Shown: in pieces, positions 18,609-27,820 of the stretch
How positions within the stretch are numbered: the stretch's first letter is position 1
Layout of the letters: each line of letters starts with the position of its first letter
Assembly (NCBI GenBank): GCA_026391805.1
Contig: JAPLDJ010000010.1
Span: 1-64,000, forward strand
Direction of reading: 5' to 3'
DNA from: Bacteroidota bacterium
GTDB lineage: Bacteria; Bacteroidota; Bacteroidia; Bacteroidales; FEN-979
DNA length: 64,000 nucleotides
Notes under the pieces: generated by a model
What the model was told of the DNA's origin: nothing
The model's database searches: none
What the model saw: the letters and a program-made list of their open reading frames with translations, nothing else
Made by a program: the position numbers and the translations under genes

Positions 18609-18854
18609 CTCTATCAATAAAACAACTTTTTTTCACCACATTAGGCACAATAGTTCACAATAGTTCTTCGTGTCCTTCGTGTCTTCTTCGTGTACCTTCG
18701 TGTTTAAATTTTTTCACCACAGATTTACACTGATTTTCACAGATTTGTCACAGATTATTTTCTCTGACCTCCGACCTCTGATTTCTGACTTCGTTATTTT
18801 ACCAAAGATTTCACAGATTACACAGAAAATTTCGCTATTTCGCCATTTCGCTAT

Positions 18855-19547
18855 TTAACTTCTGACCGTCCTGAACTCAATCCTCTTCTCATAATTGATT
18901 CCCTGGAAGATCCTGTGCACATAGATCCCTGGTGTATGGATGTGGTTCGGGTCGAGCGTACCAAACGGCACCAGCTCCTCAACTTCTGCAATGGTGATCT
19001 TCCCCGCCGTTGCCATGGCCTGGTTGAAATTGTTCGCAGTTTTATTGTAGATCAGGTTTCCGTGCGTATCGCCGATCTTCGCCTTGACAATCGCAAAATC
19101 AGCCGTCAGCCCCATTTCCATCAGGTGCATCTTGCCGTTGAATTCCCGCACTTCTTTGGTCCCCTGGACCTCTGTTCCGTATCCGGCAGGGACATAAAAC
19201 GCAGGAATTCCGGCGCCGCCTGCGCGGATCCGTTCGGCCAGCGTTCCCTGCGGGATCAGTTCGACCTCCAGTTCTCCGCTGAGTAGCTGACGCTCGAACT
19301 CCTTGTTTTCCCCGACATAGGAGGCCATCATCTTTTTCATCTGGTGCTTCGCGAGGAGAACTCCGAGACCGAAACCATCCACCCCAGCATTGTTGGAGAT
19401 GCAGGTAAGTCCCTTGATGTTCGTGGCGGCCAGCGCCTTGATGCAGTTCTCGGGGATCCCGCACAGGCCGAATCCCCCGAACATCACCGTCATGTTATCC
19501 GTGATACCGCGGATGGCTTCATTTGCGTCTTTAACAACTTTAATCAT
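18855..19547 (-). CDS. scoA: 3-oxoacid CoA-transferase subunit A
   Basis: Alpha subunit of the family I CoA-transferase, 230 residues. The glycine-rich CoA-binding segment [14 protein letters not shown] near residue 24 and the [11 protein letters not shown] and [17 protein letters not shown] motifs are typical of ScoA/AtoD. Its start overlaps the stop of the biotin-carboxylase gene as ATGA, so it is translationally coupled to mccA. It forms the working enzyme with ScoB, which lies 373 bp further downstream. Confidence 0.92.
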   Translation of the reverse strand: MIKVVKDANEAIRGITDNMTVMFGGFGLCGIPENCIKALAATNIKGLTCISNNAGVDGFGLGVLLAKHQMKKMMASYVGENKEFERQLLSGELEVELIPQGTLAERIRAGGAGIPAFYVPAGYGTEVQGTKEVREFNGKMHLMEMGLTADFAIVKAKIGDTHGNLIYNKTANNFNQAMATAGKITIAEVEELVPFGTLDPNHIHTPGIYVHRIFQGINYEKRIEFRTVRS

Positions 19548-21571
19548 GATTCTGGATTTTCTGATTCTTCAATTTTTTCAAGAATGATCAATGCCTTGGT
19601 TGATTCCACTCGGTCATTTACTGCAACGTTGATCTTAGTTACGATGGCATCGGAAGGAGAGACGATGGAATTTTCCATTTTCATCGCTTCAATGATGAGA
19701 AGAAGTTCTCCCTTCTTCACCTGTTTGCCTTCCTCCACAAATATTTTGATCACCTTCCCGGGCATCGGCGAATGAACTTCGTTGCTGTGTCCTCCGGAGG
19801 ATTCATACCGTTCTGCCTCCATGGATCCGGTAAGGAAATCCTGCCGGTTCATTTCAAAAATGTGCCCGCCGAAACTGATAAATCCTTTTTTGCCGTCTTC
19901 ATGCGAAACCCGGATGGCATGCGGAATTCCCTTCAGCGCAAAGCGCAGTGCAGATGCATCGCCTGAAAGCTTCCGGATGTTGTACGATTCATCAGCTATG
20001 GTGAATACAAACTCCGGATCCTTTGCAGCCTTTATCCCGATCTTATAAACCTCTTCTCCTGACTTCACGTTTAAATGCATCTCCTCCCTCCAGAACCCGA
20101 CCGAGGTCCAGGGATCGGCCGGCCTGCGTGAAACATGGGCTTCATCCCTGTTCACAAGCGTGAAAAGAAGGTATCCTAAGAGCGGCAGATGCACCGGAAC
20201 CTGTTCCTTTTCCTTCAGGATCCCTGCAAGGATATCCCGAGTATGGGCATCGCAGAATTTCGTGGAGATCGAATTGCTCGTGAAGGCTTCACTCCTGAGA
20301 ATTCCAGATAAGTATGGGATGTTGGTTTTTATTCCATGGATGTGATAATCCTGCAATGCCGAGATCATCCGCAGGGTTGCCTCTTCACGGTCAATGCCCC
20401 AGGTCACAAGTTTGCAGATCATCGGGTCGAACGAGCTTTTAATCTCGGTATCGGCCGTGATTCCCTTGTCGATCCGGATAAAATCACCGGAAGGTTCGGC
20501 ATAAAGTGTCATTTTGCCCGGCGAAGGCCTGAAATTATGTTCAGGATCTTCAGCATAGATCCTGCACTCAATGGCATGGCCGTTCTGGCTGAGTTCTTCC
20601 TGTTTAAACGGTAATGGATATCCTTCCGCAACCCGGATCTGCTCTTCCACCAGGTCAACTCCGGTCACCAGTTCGGTCACCGGGTGTTCAACCTGGACGC
20701 GGGTATTCATCTCGAGAAAATAAAAATTGAGCTGGTTGTCCACAAGAAACTCAATAGTGCCGGCGTTGCTGTAACCGATCTCTTTGCCGATCTTCACCGC
20801 GGCCTCACCCATTTTCTTCCGCAGCTCCGGAGTCAGGGTGGGGGAGGGCGATTCCTCGATGATCTTCTGGTAACGCCGCTGGATCGAACATTCGCGTTCG
20901 AACAGGTGGATCACATTTCCGTGGTTGTCGCCCAGGATCTGCACCTCGATGTGGCGGGGATCATCAAGGTATTTTTCAAGATAGATGGTGTCGTCGCCGA
21001 AATAGGCCAGTGCCTGTCGAGCCGTCGATTCGAGCGCTTCATCCAGTTCGGCCTCGTCGTGAACGATCCGCATGCCTTTGCCTCCGCCGCCTGCGGCAGC
21101 TTTCAGCAATACCGGGAACCCGATCTTGCTCTTTGCCTTCAGCAGTGTTTCCAGTTTTCCGGTAAGCCCTTCCGTCACCGGAACTCCTGATTTCTTGACA
21201 AACTCACGGGCCGATATTTTGTTCCCCATGATCCGCATGGCATTCGATCCGGGACCGATGAAGATGATCCCGGCTTCGTCGCAGGCATCCACGAACAGCG
21301 GATTTTCCGCAAGGAATCCGTAACCCGGGTGAATGGCCTGGACGCCCGATTCCTTTGCCACTTCAATGATCTTCGGGATGTTCAGGTAGGTTTCGCTGAG
21401 CTCGACCTCCCCGATGCACCATGCCTCGTCGGCTTCCTTTACATGCAGCGAATCCCGGTCGATCTCCGAGTAAATGGCCACCGTGGTGATGCCCATCTTC
21501 CGTGCCGTCCGCATGATCCGTACGGCGATCTCCCCGCGGTTTGCGATCAGTATCCTGGTGATCTTTGTCAT
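19544..21571 (-). CDS. mccA: Methylcrotonyl-CoA carboxylase biotin-carboxylase/BCCP subunit
   Basis: Biotin-dependent acyl-CoA carboxylase alpha subunit. The order is biotin carboxylase (starts [14 protein letters not shown]; glycine-rich ATP loop [28 protein letters not shown]), a linker domain, and a biotinyl domain with the biotin attachment Lys in EAMKMENS near the C-terminus. The open frame reaches 21628. The ATG at 21571 is chosen because homology begins there, and the longer form would overlap the hydratase gene. Neighbouring hydratase, lyases and MCC-type beta subunit point to 3-methylcrotonyl-CoA (leucine) rather than propionyl- or acetyl-CoA, but the alpha subunit alone does not settle this. 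Confidence 0.9.
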   Translation of the reverse strand: MTKITRILIANRGEIAVRIMRTARKMGITTVAIYSEIDRDSLHVKEADEAWCIGEVELSETYLNIPKIIEVAKESGVQAIHPGYGFLAENPLFVDACDEAGIIFIGPGSNAMRIMGNKISAREFVKKSGVPVTEGLTGKLETLLKAKSKIGFPVLLKAAAGGGGKGMRIVHDEAELDEALESTARQALAYFGDDTIYLEKYLDDPRHIEVQILGDNHGNVIHLFERECSIQRRYQKIIEESPSPTLTPELRKKMGEAAVKIGKEIGYSNAGTIEFLVDNQLNFYFLEMNTRVQVEHPVTELVTGVDLVEEQIRVAEGYPLPFKQEELSQNGHAIECRIYAEDPEHNFRPSPGKMTLYAEPSGDFIRIDKGITADTEIKSSFDPMICKLVTWGIDREEATLRMISALQDYHIHGIKTNIPYLSGILRSEAFTSNSISTKFCDAHTRDILAGILKEKEQVPVHLPLLGYLLFTLVNRDEAHVSRRPADPWTSVGFWREEMHLNVKSGEEVYKIGIKAAKDPEFVFTIADESYNIRKLSGDASALRFALKGIPHAIRVSHEDGKKGFISFGGHIFEMNRQDFLTGSMEAERYESSGGHSNEVHSPMPGKVIKIFVEEGKQVKKGELLLIIEAMKMENSIVSPSDAIVTKINVAVNDRVESTKALIILEKIEESENPES

Positions 21572-21581
21572 CCTTTTTATT

Positions 21582-22373
21582 TTATTTATTGGAAACCCAC
21601 TTCGGCTTCCGTTTTTCAAGAAACGCATTCATCCCTTCCTGTCCCTCTTCCGATGCCCGGATCTCGGCAATCATCCTGGCCGTATATTCATAGGCCTCTT
21701 TCAGGGTCAGGTGGTTGCATATCTCATGGATCAGCACCTTGCCCTGCTTCATCGCCTCCGGCCCGCTGCTCCTGAGGTTTGTGATGACCTCGGCAACCTT
21801 TTCTTCGATCAGTTCCGCTGGCAGCGATTTATTTACCAGCCGGAAACGCTCGGCCTCCTTTCCGTCGATCCGGCGCCCGGTCAGCATCAGTTCCCTCGTG
21901 CCATACTCCCCGACACGTTTTACAACATAGGGCGATATGCAGGCGGGGATGATCCCGATCTTCACCTCGCTGAGTGAAAAATAGGTCGTATCGGTGCAAT
22001 AGGCAAAGTCACAGGCCGATAAAAGTCCGTTCGCACCCCCGAGTGCAACCCCGTGCACGACTGCGATCGTGGGTTTCGGGCATGTATAGATCGTTTCAAA
22101 GCATTTCGAAAGCAGAAGGCTCTCCTGGTAATTCTGCTCATAACTGTTTTGGGAAACGGTCTTCATCCACTGCAGGTCGACACCGGCACAAAAGGATTTG
22201 CCCTTGCCTCGCATTACGATGCACAGGATCTCCGGCCCGTCCGCATTTTCAAATACTTCCGTAACCTCCCTGAGCATGGTTTCGTTGAAGGCGTTGTGGA
22301 TCTCCGGCCGGTTCAGGGAAAGCGTAAGTATCCCGTGATCCAGCGTGGTTTCTATCGTTTCAAAGGTTCGCAT
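21582..22373 (-). CDS. Enoyl-CoA hydratase/isomerase, probable methylglutaconyl-CoA hydratase
   Basis: Crotonase-fold enzyme, about 263 residues from the chosen start. Oxyanion-hole motifs are present (GKSFCAGVDLQWM and HGVALGGANGLLSACD), as is the C-terminal helix. It lies between the beta and alpha carboxylase genes, exactly where leucine clusters place 3-methylglutaconyl-CoA hydratase (LiuC), which hydrates the carboxylase product to HMG-CoA. The open frame reaches 22412, but the ATG at 22373 lies 4 bp after the mccB stop and matches the family start. The substrate is inferred from context. Confidence 0.85.
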   Translation of the reverse strand: MRTFETIETTLDHGILTLSLNRPEIHNAFNETMLREVTEVFENADGPEILCIVMRGKGKSFCAGVDLQWMKTVSQNSYEQNYQESLLLSKCFETIYTCPKPTIAVVHGVALGGANGLLSACDFAYCTDTTYFSLSEVKIGIIPACISPYVVKRVGEYGTRELMLTGRRIDGKEAERFRLVNKSLPAELIEEKVAEVITNLRSSGPEAMKQGKVLIHEICNHLTLKEAYEYTARMIAEIRASEEGQEGMNAFLEKRKPKWVSNK

Positions 22374-22377
22374 AACA

Positions 22378-23985
22378 TTACATTCTGAAGACTCCGTACT
22401 GGGTTTTTTCATAATTCCTGTTCCTCGAAATGGCGATGGAGAGCCCGAGGATCTTCCGCGTATCCACCGGGTCGATGATGCCGTCGTCCCAGAGCCGTGC
22501 GGTGCTGTAGTAGGCAGAACCTTCCACCTCGTATTTTTTCAGGATGGTCTGCAGCATCTTTTCCCGTTCTTCCGGCAATAAGGCCTTTCCCTGTGCCCGC
22601 AGCTGGTCCTCCTTGACGGTAATAAGCACATTGGCCGCCTGCTCGCCGCCCATCACCGAGATCTTTGAGTTCGGGTACATGAAGAGAAGTCGCGGCTCAT
22701 AGGCTCTTCCGGCCATGGCATAATTTCCTGCGCCGAACGAACCGCCGAAGATGACCGTGAACTTAGGAACGTTTGCATTGGCAACGGCATGGACGAATTT
22801 TGCGCCGTCGCGGGCTATGCCCCGGTGCTCGTATTCTTTTCCCACAATGAATCCTGTGATGTTTTGCAGGAAGAGGAGGGGGATCGACCGGCTGGTGCAA
22901 AGCTGGATAAAATGGGCGGCTTTCAGGGATGTTTCGCTGAAAAGAACGCCGTTGTTGGCTAGGATCCCGACAGGAAACCCCATGATGTGGGCGAAACCGG
23001 TCACCAGGGTGGGGGCATACCGTTCCTTGAATTCATGGAACTTGCTCCCGTCAACGATCCGGGCGATGATCTCGCGCGAATCGACCGGCTTTTTAAGATC
23101 GATTGGCAGGATACCGTAAAGCTCTTCGGCATCGTAATAGGGTTCTTCCGAAGGAATGACATCCATCGGCTGGTACTCGTTTCGCCGGATCGATTCAAAG
23201 ATGTTCCTGCAGATACGGATGGCATGGGTGTCGTCTTCTGCAAGGTGATCGGCAACACCGGATATCGTGGTGTGAACCTCGGCGCCGCCCAGCTCTTCCG
23301 CCGTGACTTCCTCGCCGGTAGCAGCTTTCACCAGCGGAGGCCCGCCGATAAAGATGGTGCCCTGGTTCCTTACAATGATCGTCTCGTCACTCATGGCCGG
23401 GACATAGGCCCCGCCGGCCGTACAGGAGCCCATCACCACGGCGATCTGCGGGATTCCTTTGGATGAAAGCCTTGCCTGGTTGAAAAAGAAGCGTCCGAAA
23501 TCATACTTGTCGGGAAATACATTGGCCTGCTCGGGCAGGAACACACCCCCCGAATCCACCAGGTAAACGCAGGGAAGATGGTTCTCCATAGCGATCTCCT
23601 GCGCACGTACATGCTTTTTGATGGTCTCCTTCACATACGTTCCGCCCTTCACCGTTGCGTCATTGGCGATGATCATGGTCTCCTTTCCATGGATCACCCC
23701 TATGCCTGTTATAATCCCGGCAGCGGGAAATTCATTCTCGTACAGGCCAAAGGCTGCAAGCGTCGAAAGCTCGATGAAAGGCGTATTCCGGTCAACCAGC
23801 AAATCGATCCTCTCCCTTGCCAGGAGCTTTCCCCGCTCCTTGTGCCGTGCAACCGACTGGGGAGGGCCGCCGCGGCGGACTTTCGAAAGGGTCTCTTTGA
23901 ATTCCGCAAGTATGCGCAGGTAATCCTCCCTGTTTTTCAGGAATTCGCTGCCTTTCACGTCAATCTTGCTTTCCAGTCTGAACAT
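22378..23985 (-). CDS. mccB: Methylcrotonyl-CoA carboxylase carboxyltransferase subunit
   Basis: Beta subunit that transfers CO2 from carboxybiotin to the acyl-CoA. The 535 residues have the two crotonase-like halves of carboxyltransferases, with VDSGGVFLPEQ and KYDFGRFFFNQ, MGSCTAGGAYVPAMSDE and GGPPLVKAATGEEV. These agree better with methylcrotonyl-CoA than propionyl-CoA carboxylases. It is the first gene of the leucine cluster, which reads minus from 23985 to 14735. No clear -7 element was found directly upstream; the upstream gap holds a GATGTGTGATGTG low-complexity run. Confidence 0.92.
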   Translation of the reverse strand: MFRLESKIDVKGSEFLKNREDYLRILAEFKETLSKVRRGGPPQSVARHKERGKLLARERIDLLVDRNTPFIELSTLAAFGLYENEFPAAGIITGIGVIHGKETMIIANDATVKGGTYVKETIKKHVRAQEIAMENHLPCVYLVDSGGVFLPEQANVFPDKYDFGRFFFNQARLSSKGIPQIAVVMGSCTAGGAYVPAMSDETIIVRNQGTIFIGGPPLVKAATGEEVTAEELGGAEVHTTISGVADHLAEDDTHAIRICRNIFESIRRNEYQPMDVIPSEEPYYDAEELYGILPIDLKKPVDSREIIARIVDGSKFHEFKERYAPTLVTGFAHIMGFPVGILANNGVLFSETSLKAAHFIQLCTSRSIPLLFLQNITGFIVGKEYEHRGIARDGAKFVHAVANANVPKFTVIFGGSFGAGNYAMAGRAYEPRLLFMYPNSKISVMGGEQAANVLITVKEDQLRAQGKALLPEEREKMLQTILKKYEVEGSAYYSTARLWDDGIIDPVDTRKILGLSIAISRNRNYEKTQYGVFRM

Positions 23986-24116
23986 CGGTGGTGGTGGTTA
24001 AATGATAAATACAGGCAATAATAAAAGTATGTAGATGGTTTTATCTGTTAGATGTGATGTGTGATGTGTGATGTGCGATGGTCGATGTAAAAGGAGTTGT
24101 GCGAGTTTTATTGAGA

Positions 24117-24911
24117 TTAAGCGCAGAGTACGGGCAAAAAATGCTCATTCAGCATAAGCATCTCTTTATCAGCCGAGGCAAAATAGTGATAGTCTTCGGT
24201 ATGTGCCGACATTATCGAGATCATGTCGGCCCTGACTGAAGATGCGTACATGATCGTCTGCTTGGCGTAACCCTGTGAGAATACCGACTGGTCTTCCTTC
24301 ACCCGCTTCATCCTGATCCCGTTCGATTCAAAGGTTTTTGTCGCTTCTTCAATGTTTTTCAGCAATTGTTCCGGCCATTCATATCCCGGCTTATAGATGG
24401 AGTAGAGATGGATTTCCGTGTTGTAGAGACCTGTGAATAACAGGGCAGCATTGATCTCCTTTTTAAAATCGGTATGACTGCTCACCGGCATGACCATAAG
24501 ACGGAAGTTTTCTATGAGCGGAGAATGTTTCTGGACAACCAGTGCAGGAATACAGACCTTGTTGACCAGCTTCAGGATATCGGCTCCGAGGAAGTGCTGC
24601 CTGATGCCATGAACCCCGTGCGTGCCGATGACCATGAGGTCGTATCCGTGGTCGCAGGAGGCTTGCGGGATAATCTCGTAGATCGACCCTTCCTTGATCA
24701 GGATTTCGCATTCCTTCCCGGTTGCTTCCTTGACCTCGGCAGCAGCCCTGGTAAGCTGGTCTTCGACCTCAATCAGGGAAGGCGATTTATCATTCAGGAC
24801 ATGCAGCAGCGCAACGCTGGTGCCCGCTTTCTTTGCAATGATCTCCGCCTGGCGAATGGCCTTTAACGCAACATCGGTCAGGTCGGTCGGAACAAGAATG
24901 GGTTTATTCAT
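24117..24911 (-). CDS. Tandem universal stress protein
   Basis: Two UspA-type domains in 264 residues. The first (1-150) opens with ILVPTDLTDVALKAI and carries the ATP-binding pattern IGTHG...FLGADILKLV. The second (from about 155) is more diverged and lacks a complete nucleotide motif. Such tandem proteins are cytoplasmic and usually respond to starvation or redox stress. A candidate Bacteroidota -7 element (TATTTTTG, 24945-24938 on the minus strand) lies about 27 bp upstream. It stands alone, between the leucine cluster and the oxidoreductase gene. Confidence 0.87.
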   Translation of the reverse strand: MNKPILVPTDLTDVALKAIRQAEIIAKKAGTSVALLHVLNDKSPSLIEVEDQLTRAAAEVKEATGKECEILIKEGSIYEIIPQASCDHGYDLMVIGTHGVHGIRQHFLGADILKLVNKVCIPALVVQKHSPLIENFRLMVMPVSSHTDFKKEINAALLFTGLYNTEIHLYSIYKPGYEWPEQLLKNIEEATKTFESNGIRMKRVKEDQSVFSQGYAKQTIMYASSVRADMISIMSAHTEDYHYFASADKEMLMLNEHFLPVLCA

Positions 24912-24937
24912 ACCTATAGTTTATCAGGGATGGAAAA

Positions 24938-24945
24938 CAAAAATA
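24938..24945 (-). promoter_or_regulatory. Candidate -7 element of the universal stress protein gene
   Basis: TATTTTTG on the minus strand matches TAnnTTTG and is 27 bp ahead of the start codon. No clear -33 partner is seen. Confidence 0.4.
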
Positions 24946-25059
24946 ATACAATTTGTGAAAGATTCTAAATCCGGGGAAAAATCCTCCCGGTGATCTTTTT
25001 CCGCTCTTATGGCTCTGAAAGAGCCTCATCTCAATAACCATGTGCAAAGCACATGGTAT

Positions 25060-25755
25060 TTATGCCGGCGTTCCTTTAACAATGCTGAAGTTAAAAACCG
25101 GGTGGCCGAACGTCCCCATAAGCCTGATCCAGATCGGAAGCAGCTGCTCCGTTCCGCGGGCGTTGGTGATGTCTCCCAGGTCGATGATATTCTGATCCTT
25201 CCATCCGAAGGCGTTCAGGAGGTTTTTAACCTCTCCCTTGGCCCCGGCATCGTTCCCGCACATGAAGACGGAATGGTCCCCCGGAACCACCGATGGATTG
25301 ACCATCAGGTGGGCATTCATCGTGTTCAGGCTCTTAACTACCCTGGCTTCCGGAAATTCCCGCTGGATCATTTCGCCGAGCGAATCGGTGTTGCAAACCC
25401 ATAACGAGGGAGGCATCCCTTTTGAAAAATCAAGCGGGTTGGCGATATCGAGCACCACTTTGCCCTTCAGGTTTTCCCGGCCGGCATTTTCCAGTGCACT
25501 GACGGCGCCAAAACCGCTGGTGGCGTTAATGATCAGCTCTCCGAACGCGGCGGCTTCAACTTGTGTGGCCAGTTTTACCTCCGGATGCATCGGCAGCCAG
25601 TCGCCGATGGCCGGTCTTCCCATTGCATCCTTGCCTTTCGTGGCCACTGTTTTTTCAATGTTCCTGGTTCCTAAAATGACTTCATGTCCCAGCGACACCA
25701 GCTTCTCCGCCAGCGCCTGCCCGACCATTCCTGTTCCTAAAATTGCTATTTTCAT
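25060..25755 (-). CDS. NADP oxidoreductase, coenzyme F420-dependent family
   Basis: Rossmann-fold protein of 231 residues. It begins with the dinucleotide-binding motif ILGTGMVGQALAEKLVSLGHEV, and TRN after the second strand fits NADP preference. Later segments (VVLDIANPLDF and ARVVKSLNTMNAHLMVNP) match the family that includes F420:NADP oxidoreductase and STEAP-type reductases. Family membership is clear, but no F420 biosynthesis gene is in the window and the true substrate is unknown. It is cytoplasmic and monocistronic; the upstream gap holds TGTTAGTTGTTAGTTG units. Confidence 0.8.
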   Translation of the reverse strand: MKIAILGTGMVGQALAEKLVSLGHEVILGTRNIEKTVATKGKDAMGRPAIGDWLPMHPEVKLATQVEAAAFGELIINATSGFGAVSALENAGRENLKGKVVLDIANPLDFSKGMPPSLWVCNTDSLGEMIQREFPEARVVKSLNTMNAHLMVNPSVVPGDHSVFMCGNDAGAKGEVKNLLNAFGWKDQNIIDLGDITNARGTEQLLPIWIRLMGTFGHPVFNFSIVKGTPA

Positions 25756-26181
25756 GTTGTTGGTTGTTAGTTGTTAGTTGTTCATTGTTCGCCTGGCGCT
25801 ATGCGCCTTTCGCTATTTCGATACTTCGCTTATCGCTATTTATTATTCACCACAGATTACACAGATTTTCACAGATTATATTACCAGACTTATAACTTAT
25901 GAGGTATGTCTTATGTCTTTTTACCAGTTAACCACGATATCTCCGTGCAAATATAGGTTCAGAACGAAACAATGTCAATATTATTTAGAAAAAATTTAAA
26001 TAAAGAAAATTCTCTACGCTGTTATAAAAATAGCTAAAATTGTCACTTTGTCATGAAAAAGCCGGGACGAAGCTACGACGAACACACAACGAAGGATCGA
26101 CGAAGGATCGACGAAGGCATGAAAATGCCGGATATGTCATTTTGGCAACACTAAACATCCAATCTTGTCCGAGGACATTAG
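25756..26181. repeat. Intergenic repeats and right copy of the 41-bp block
   Basis: About 425 bp without a gene. The left half has GTTGTTAGTTGTTAG, CGCTATTTCGATACTTCGC and CACCACAGATTACACAGATT units. The right half is AT-rich and carries the 41-bp block at 26077-26117, in inverted orientation to 1700-1740, then a TGTCATTTTGGCA at 26135-26147. The IS3 transposase remnant follows at once. Confidence 0.6.
26077..26117. repeat. Right copy of the 41-bp inverted block
   Basis: GAAGGATCGAC units repeat here and the block begins GACGAACACACAACG. It matches the reverse complement of 1700-1740 with one mismatch. Confidence 0.7.
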
Positions 26182-26457
26182 ATAGTTTGTCCATATAAAG
26201 GCAGGGCTATTGATAATGTCTTTATTGAACGCCTGTGGCGGAGTGTCAGGTACGAAAATGTTTATCTACACGCCTATTCAGATGGGCTTGAACTTTACCG
26301 GGGATTGGATGAATACTTTGATTTTTATAATAATGTTCGGGTCCATCAGGGGTTGGACTACAGCATTCCCCGGAAAATGTATTTCCAGGCTCAATCCCTT
26401 TACACACCAATATTCTTTAACTTTTTTGTCCTAAAAATGGGGGTAAGTTTATTCTGA
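26182..26457 (+). pseudogene. C-terminal remnant of an IS3-family transposase (OrfB)
   Basis: Reading the frame that ends at the TGA at 26455-26457 gives about 91 residues with motifs GRAIDNVFIERLWRSVRYE, YLHAY, DFYNN and RVHQGLDY. These are the end of the rve (DDE) integrase domain of IS3-group transposases, including the last catalytic Glu in FIERLWR. An in-frame stop at 26179 and loss of all upstream sequence show it is a broken piece. I could not see intact terminal inverted repeats. It marks past insertion at this place. Confidence 0.85.
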
Positions 26458-26496
26458 TGCATTTACACTACCAAAAAGAAACCTTTTCAAATCAGG

Positions 26497-27321
26497 TTAG
26501 TAATAAATATATTTACTCGTGTAGTGGGATGTGTCTTTCACATTATACACTTCGGTCTCATAAGCTGAAATTGGTTTGCCTAAACTATCATAAGTATAAA
26601 TGAATGTCTCTTCTCGGCTATTGCCACCTGAGATGGTTCTTATTGATATAACATTGTTCTTCCCATAGAATTGTTGACGACCAAACCCACTAGAAACTGT
26701 ATAAGGGAAGCATAACGAAGAAATTGGATTGATTTTGTTATCGTAGGTTGATTCAATGTTCAAAATCGGAGTCCCAGACACATCATAATTATATACCTTT
26801 TCCATAGTTACATTTCCTACATTATCGTAGGTAAATACTGATATTTGAGTCAACTGATTACTTTGATGACTTTCTATACTTGTGATAAATTCACCCGTGT
26901 ATGTATATGTTTCACTACCGGAAGAGTAGAACATGCCATCAACATAAGTGGTGATTGTAGCTGAAGTATACTTACCATCACTATTAATGGAATAATCGAC
27001 ATGCGTTTCGATAGCATACTCCGACCACGGCTCTTGGCACGCATAACTCGTAACCTGACCAGATGAATTCCTTGCGTATGAGTAGATAGAACATGTGTAC
27101 GGATTACGGAATACGACCCATATTGTGTATATCCGCTTTGCATTATCATACATGAATTCTACTGTTTCACTATCGGCTGGGAAGTAATTAACTTTAAAGT
27201 TGAGTTCTCCGCTTAAATTAACGGTGGTATTTGGTACTGGGGATTCAGTTTTTTTATTACATGACCAAATGAAACAGATAAGAAAAAAAAATAGTAATTG
27301 AGGCAGGATGTTCGTTTTCAT
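26497..27321 (-). CDS. Hypothetical lipoprotein, AT-rich
   Basis: Predicted lipoprotein of 274 residues with signal peptide and lipobox ending at Cys in FIWSCNKKTE. The body is rich in Tyr, Ser, Thr and Asn with repeated Y-YD--G or YTYD type segments (TYDNVGNVT, YTYDSLGKPIS), like wall-associated YD-repeat or DUF4595-like Bacteroidota proteins. No known function is recognised. Base composition is visibly more AT-rich than neighbouring genes, and it lies between an IS remnant and tRNA-Arg, suggesting acquisition by transfer. A TATATTTG -7 element is upstream on the minus strand (27378-27371). Confidence 0.75.
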   Translation of the reverse strand: MKTNILPQLLFFFLICFIWSCNKKTESPVPNTTVNLSGELNFKVNYFPADSETVEFMYDNAKRIYTIWVVFRNPYTCSIYSYARNSSGQVTSYACQEPWSEYAIETHVDYSINSDGKYTSATITTYVDGMFYSSGSETYTYTGEFITSIESHQSNQLTQISVFTYDNVGNVTMEKVYNYDVSGTPILNIESTYDNKINPISSLCFPYTVSSGFGRQQFYGKNNVISIRTISGGNSREETFIYTYDSLGKPISAYETEVYNVKDTSHYTSKYIYY

Positions 27322-27370
27322 AGTAACGTTTTTTTATGTGTTTATGAAAATTGACTTGCCTAACATATCC

Positions 27371-27378
27371 CAAATATA
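27371..27378 (-). promoter_or_regulatory. Candidate -7 element of the AT-rich lipoprotein gene
   Basis: TATATTTG on the minus strand fits TAnnTTTG, 50 bp ahead of the lipoprotein start, in strongly AT-rich DNA. Confidence 0.4.
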
Positions 27379-27515
27379 CAAAAATTATTTATTGAAACAC
27401 AGAGAATCACGGATTCTTTGAATAAGAAAGGGGAGCAATGATGTAAAAAAATGGGAATAAAAACAAAAACAGTTAGCCACATTTACAGCAGCTAACTGAT
27501 TATAAGCAATTTATG

Positions 27516-27589
27516 TGACCCCGGCGGGATTCGAACCCACGACCCACAGCTTAGAAGGCTGTTGCTCTATCCAACTGAGCTACGGGGCC
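27516..27589 (-). tRNA. tRNA-Arg (anticodon TCT)
   Basis: A 74-nt cloverleaf reads on the minus strand. The 7-bp acceptor stem (GGCCCCG with CGGGGTC, one G-U pair), D arm with GCTCAGTTGGA, anticodon loop CTTCTAA (TCT at 27555-27553), T arm with GGTTCGAATCC and discriminator A are all present. The TCT anticodon decodes AGA (and AGG by wobble). CCA is not encoded. It lies beside the AT-rich lipoprotein and IS remnant, a common place for integration. Confidence 0.95.
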
Positions 27590-27640
27590 AATTCAATTAC
27601 GAATTACGAATTTCTATTCTCGATCTCAGTATTTAGTCGG

Positions 27641-27715
27641 CAGTCAGCAGTCAGCAGTCAGCAGTCTGCAGTTAGCAGTCAGCAGTCAGCAGTCAGCAGT
27701 CAGCAGTTAGCAGTC
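27641..27715. repeat. CAGTCAGCAGT tandem repeat
   Basis: About ten degenerate 7-bp CAGTCAG/CAGTTAG units in direct tandem. It is non-coding and related in style to the AGCAGTG run at 33121. Confidence 0.75.
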
Positions 27716-27820
27716 CTAAGATTCAACTGAAAAGAGGGTGCAAATTTAGCGAAAAATCTCTTTAATGCAAGGATGGAGCCATAAGGGGATTTATTGGATT
27801 TACGATTTACGATTTTTTTT

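Larger units (their letters stand above)
18482..18854. repeat. Repeat array between the CoA-transferase subunit genes
   Basis: No gene is visible. From left to right there are two hairpin elements (18512-18548 and 18577-18608), CACAATAGTTCACAATAG, CTTCGTGTCTTCGTG units, a CACCACAGATTTACACTGATT unit, GACCTCTGA units, another CACAGATTACACAG unit and TTTCGCTATTTCG units. The order resembles that at 8711-9036. The array splits what should be a single operon. Confidence 0.7.

Noticed and set aside
26210-26434. 74-residue open frame starting at 26210
   Set aside because: A different frame of the same DNA encodes the IS3 transposase remnant, so this frame is a shadow.
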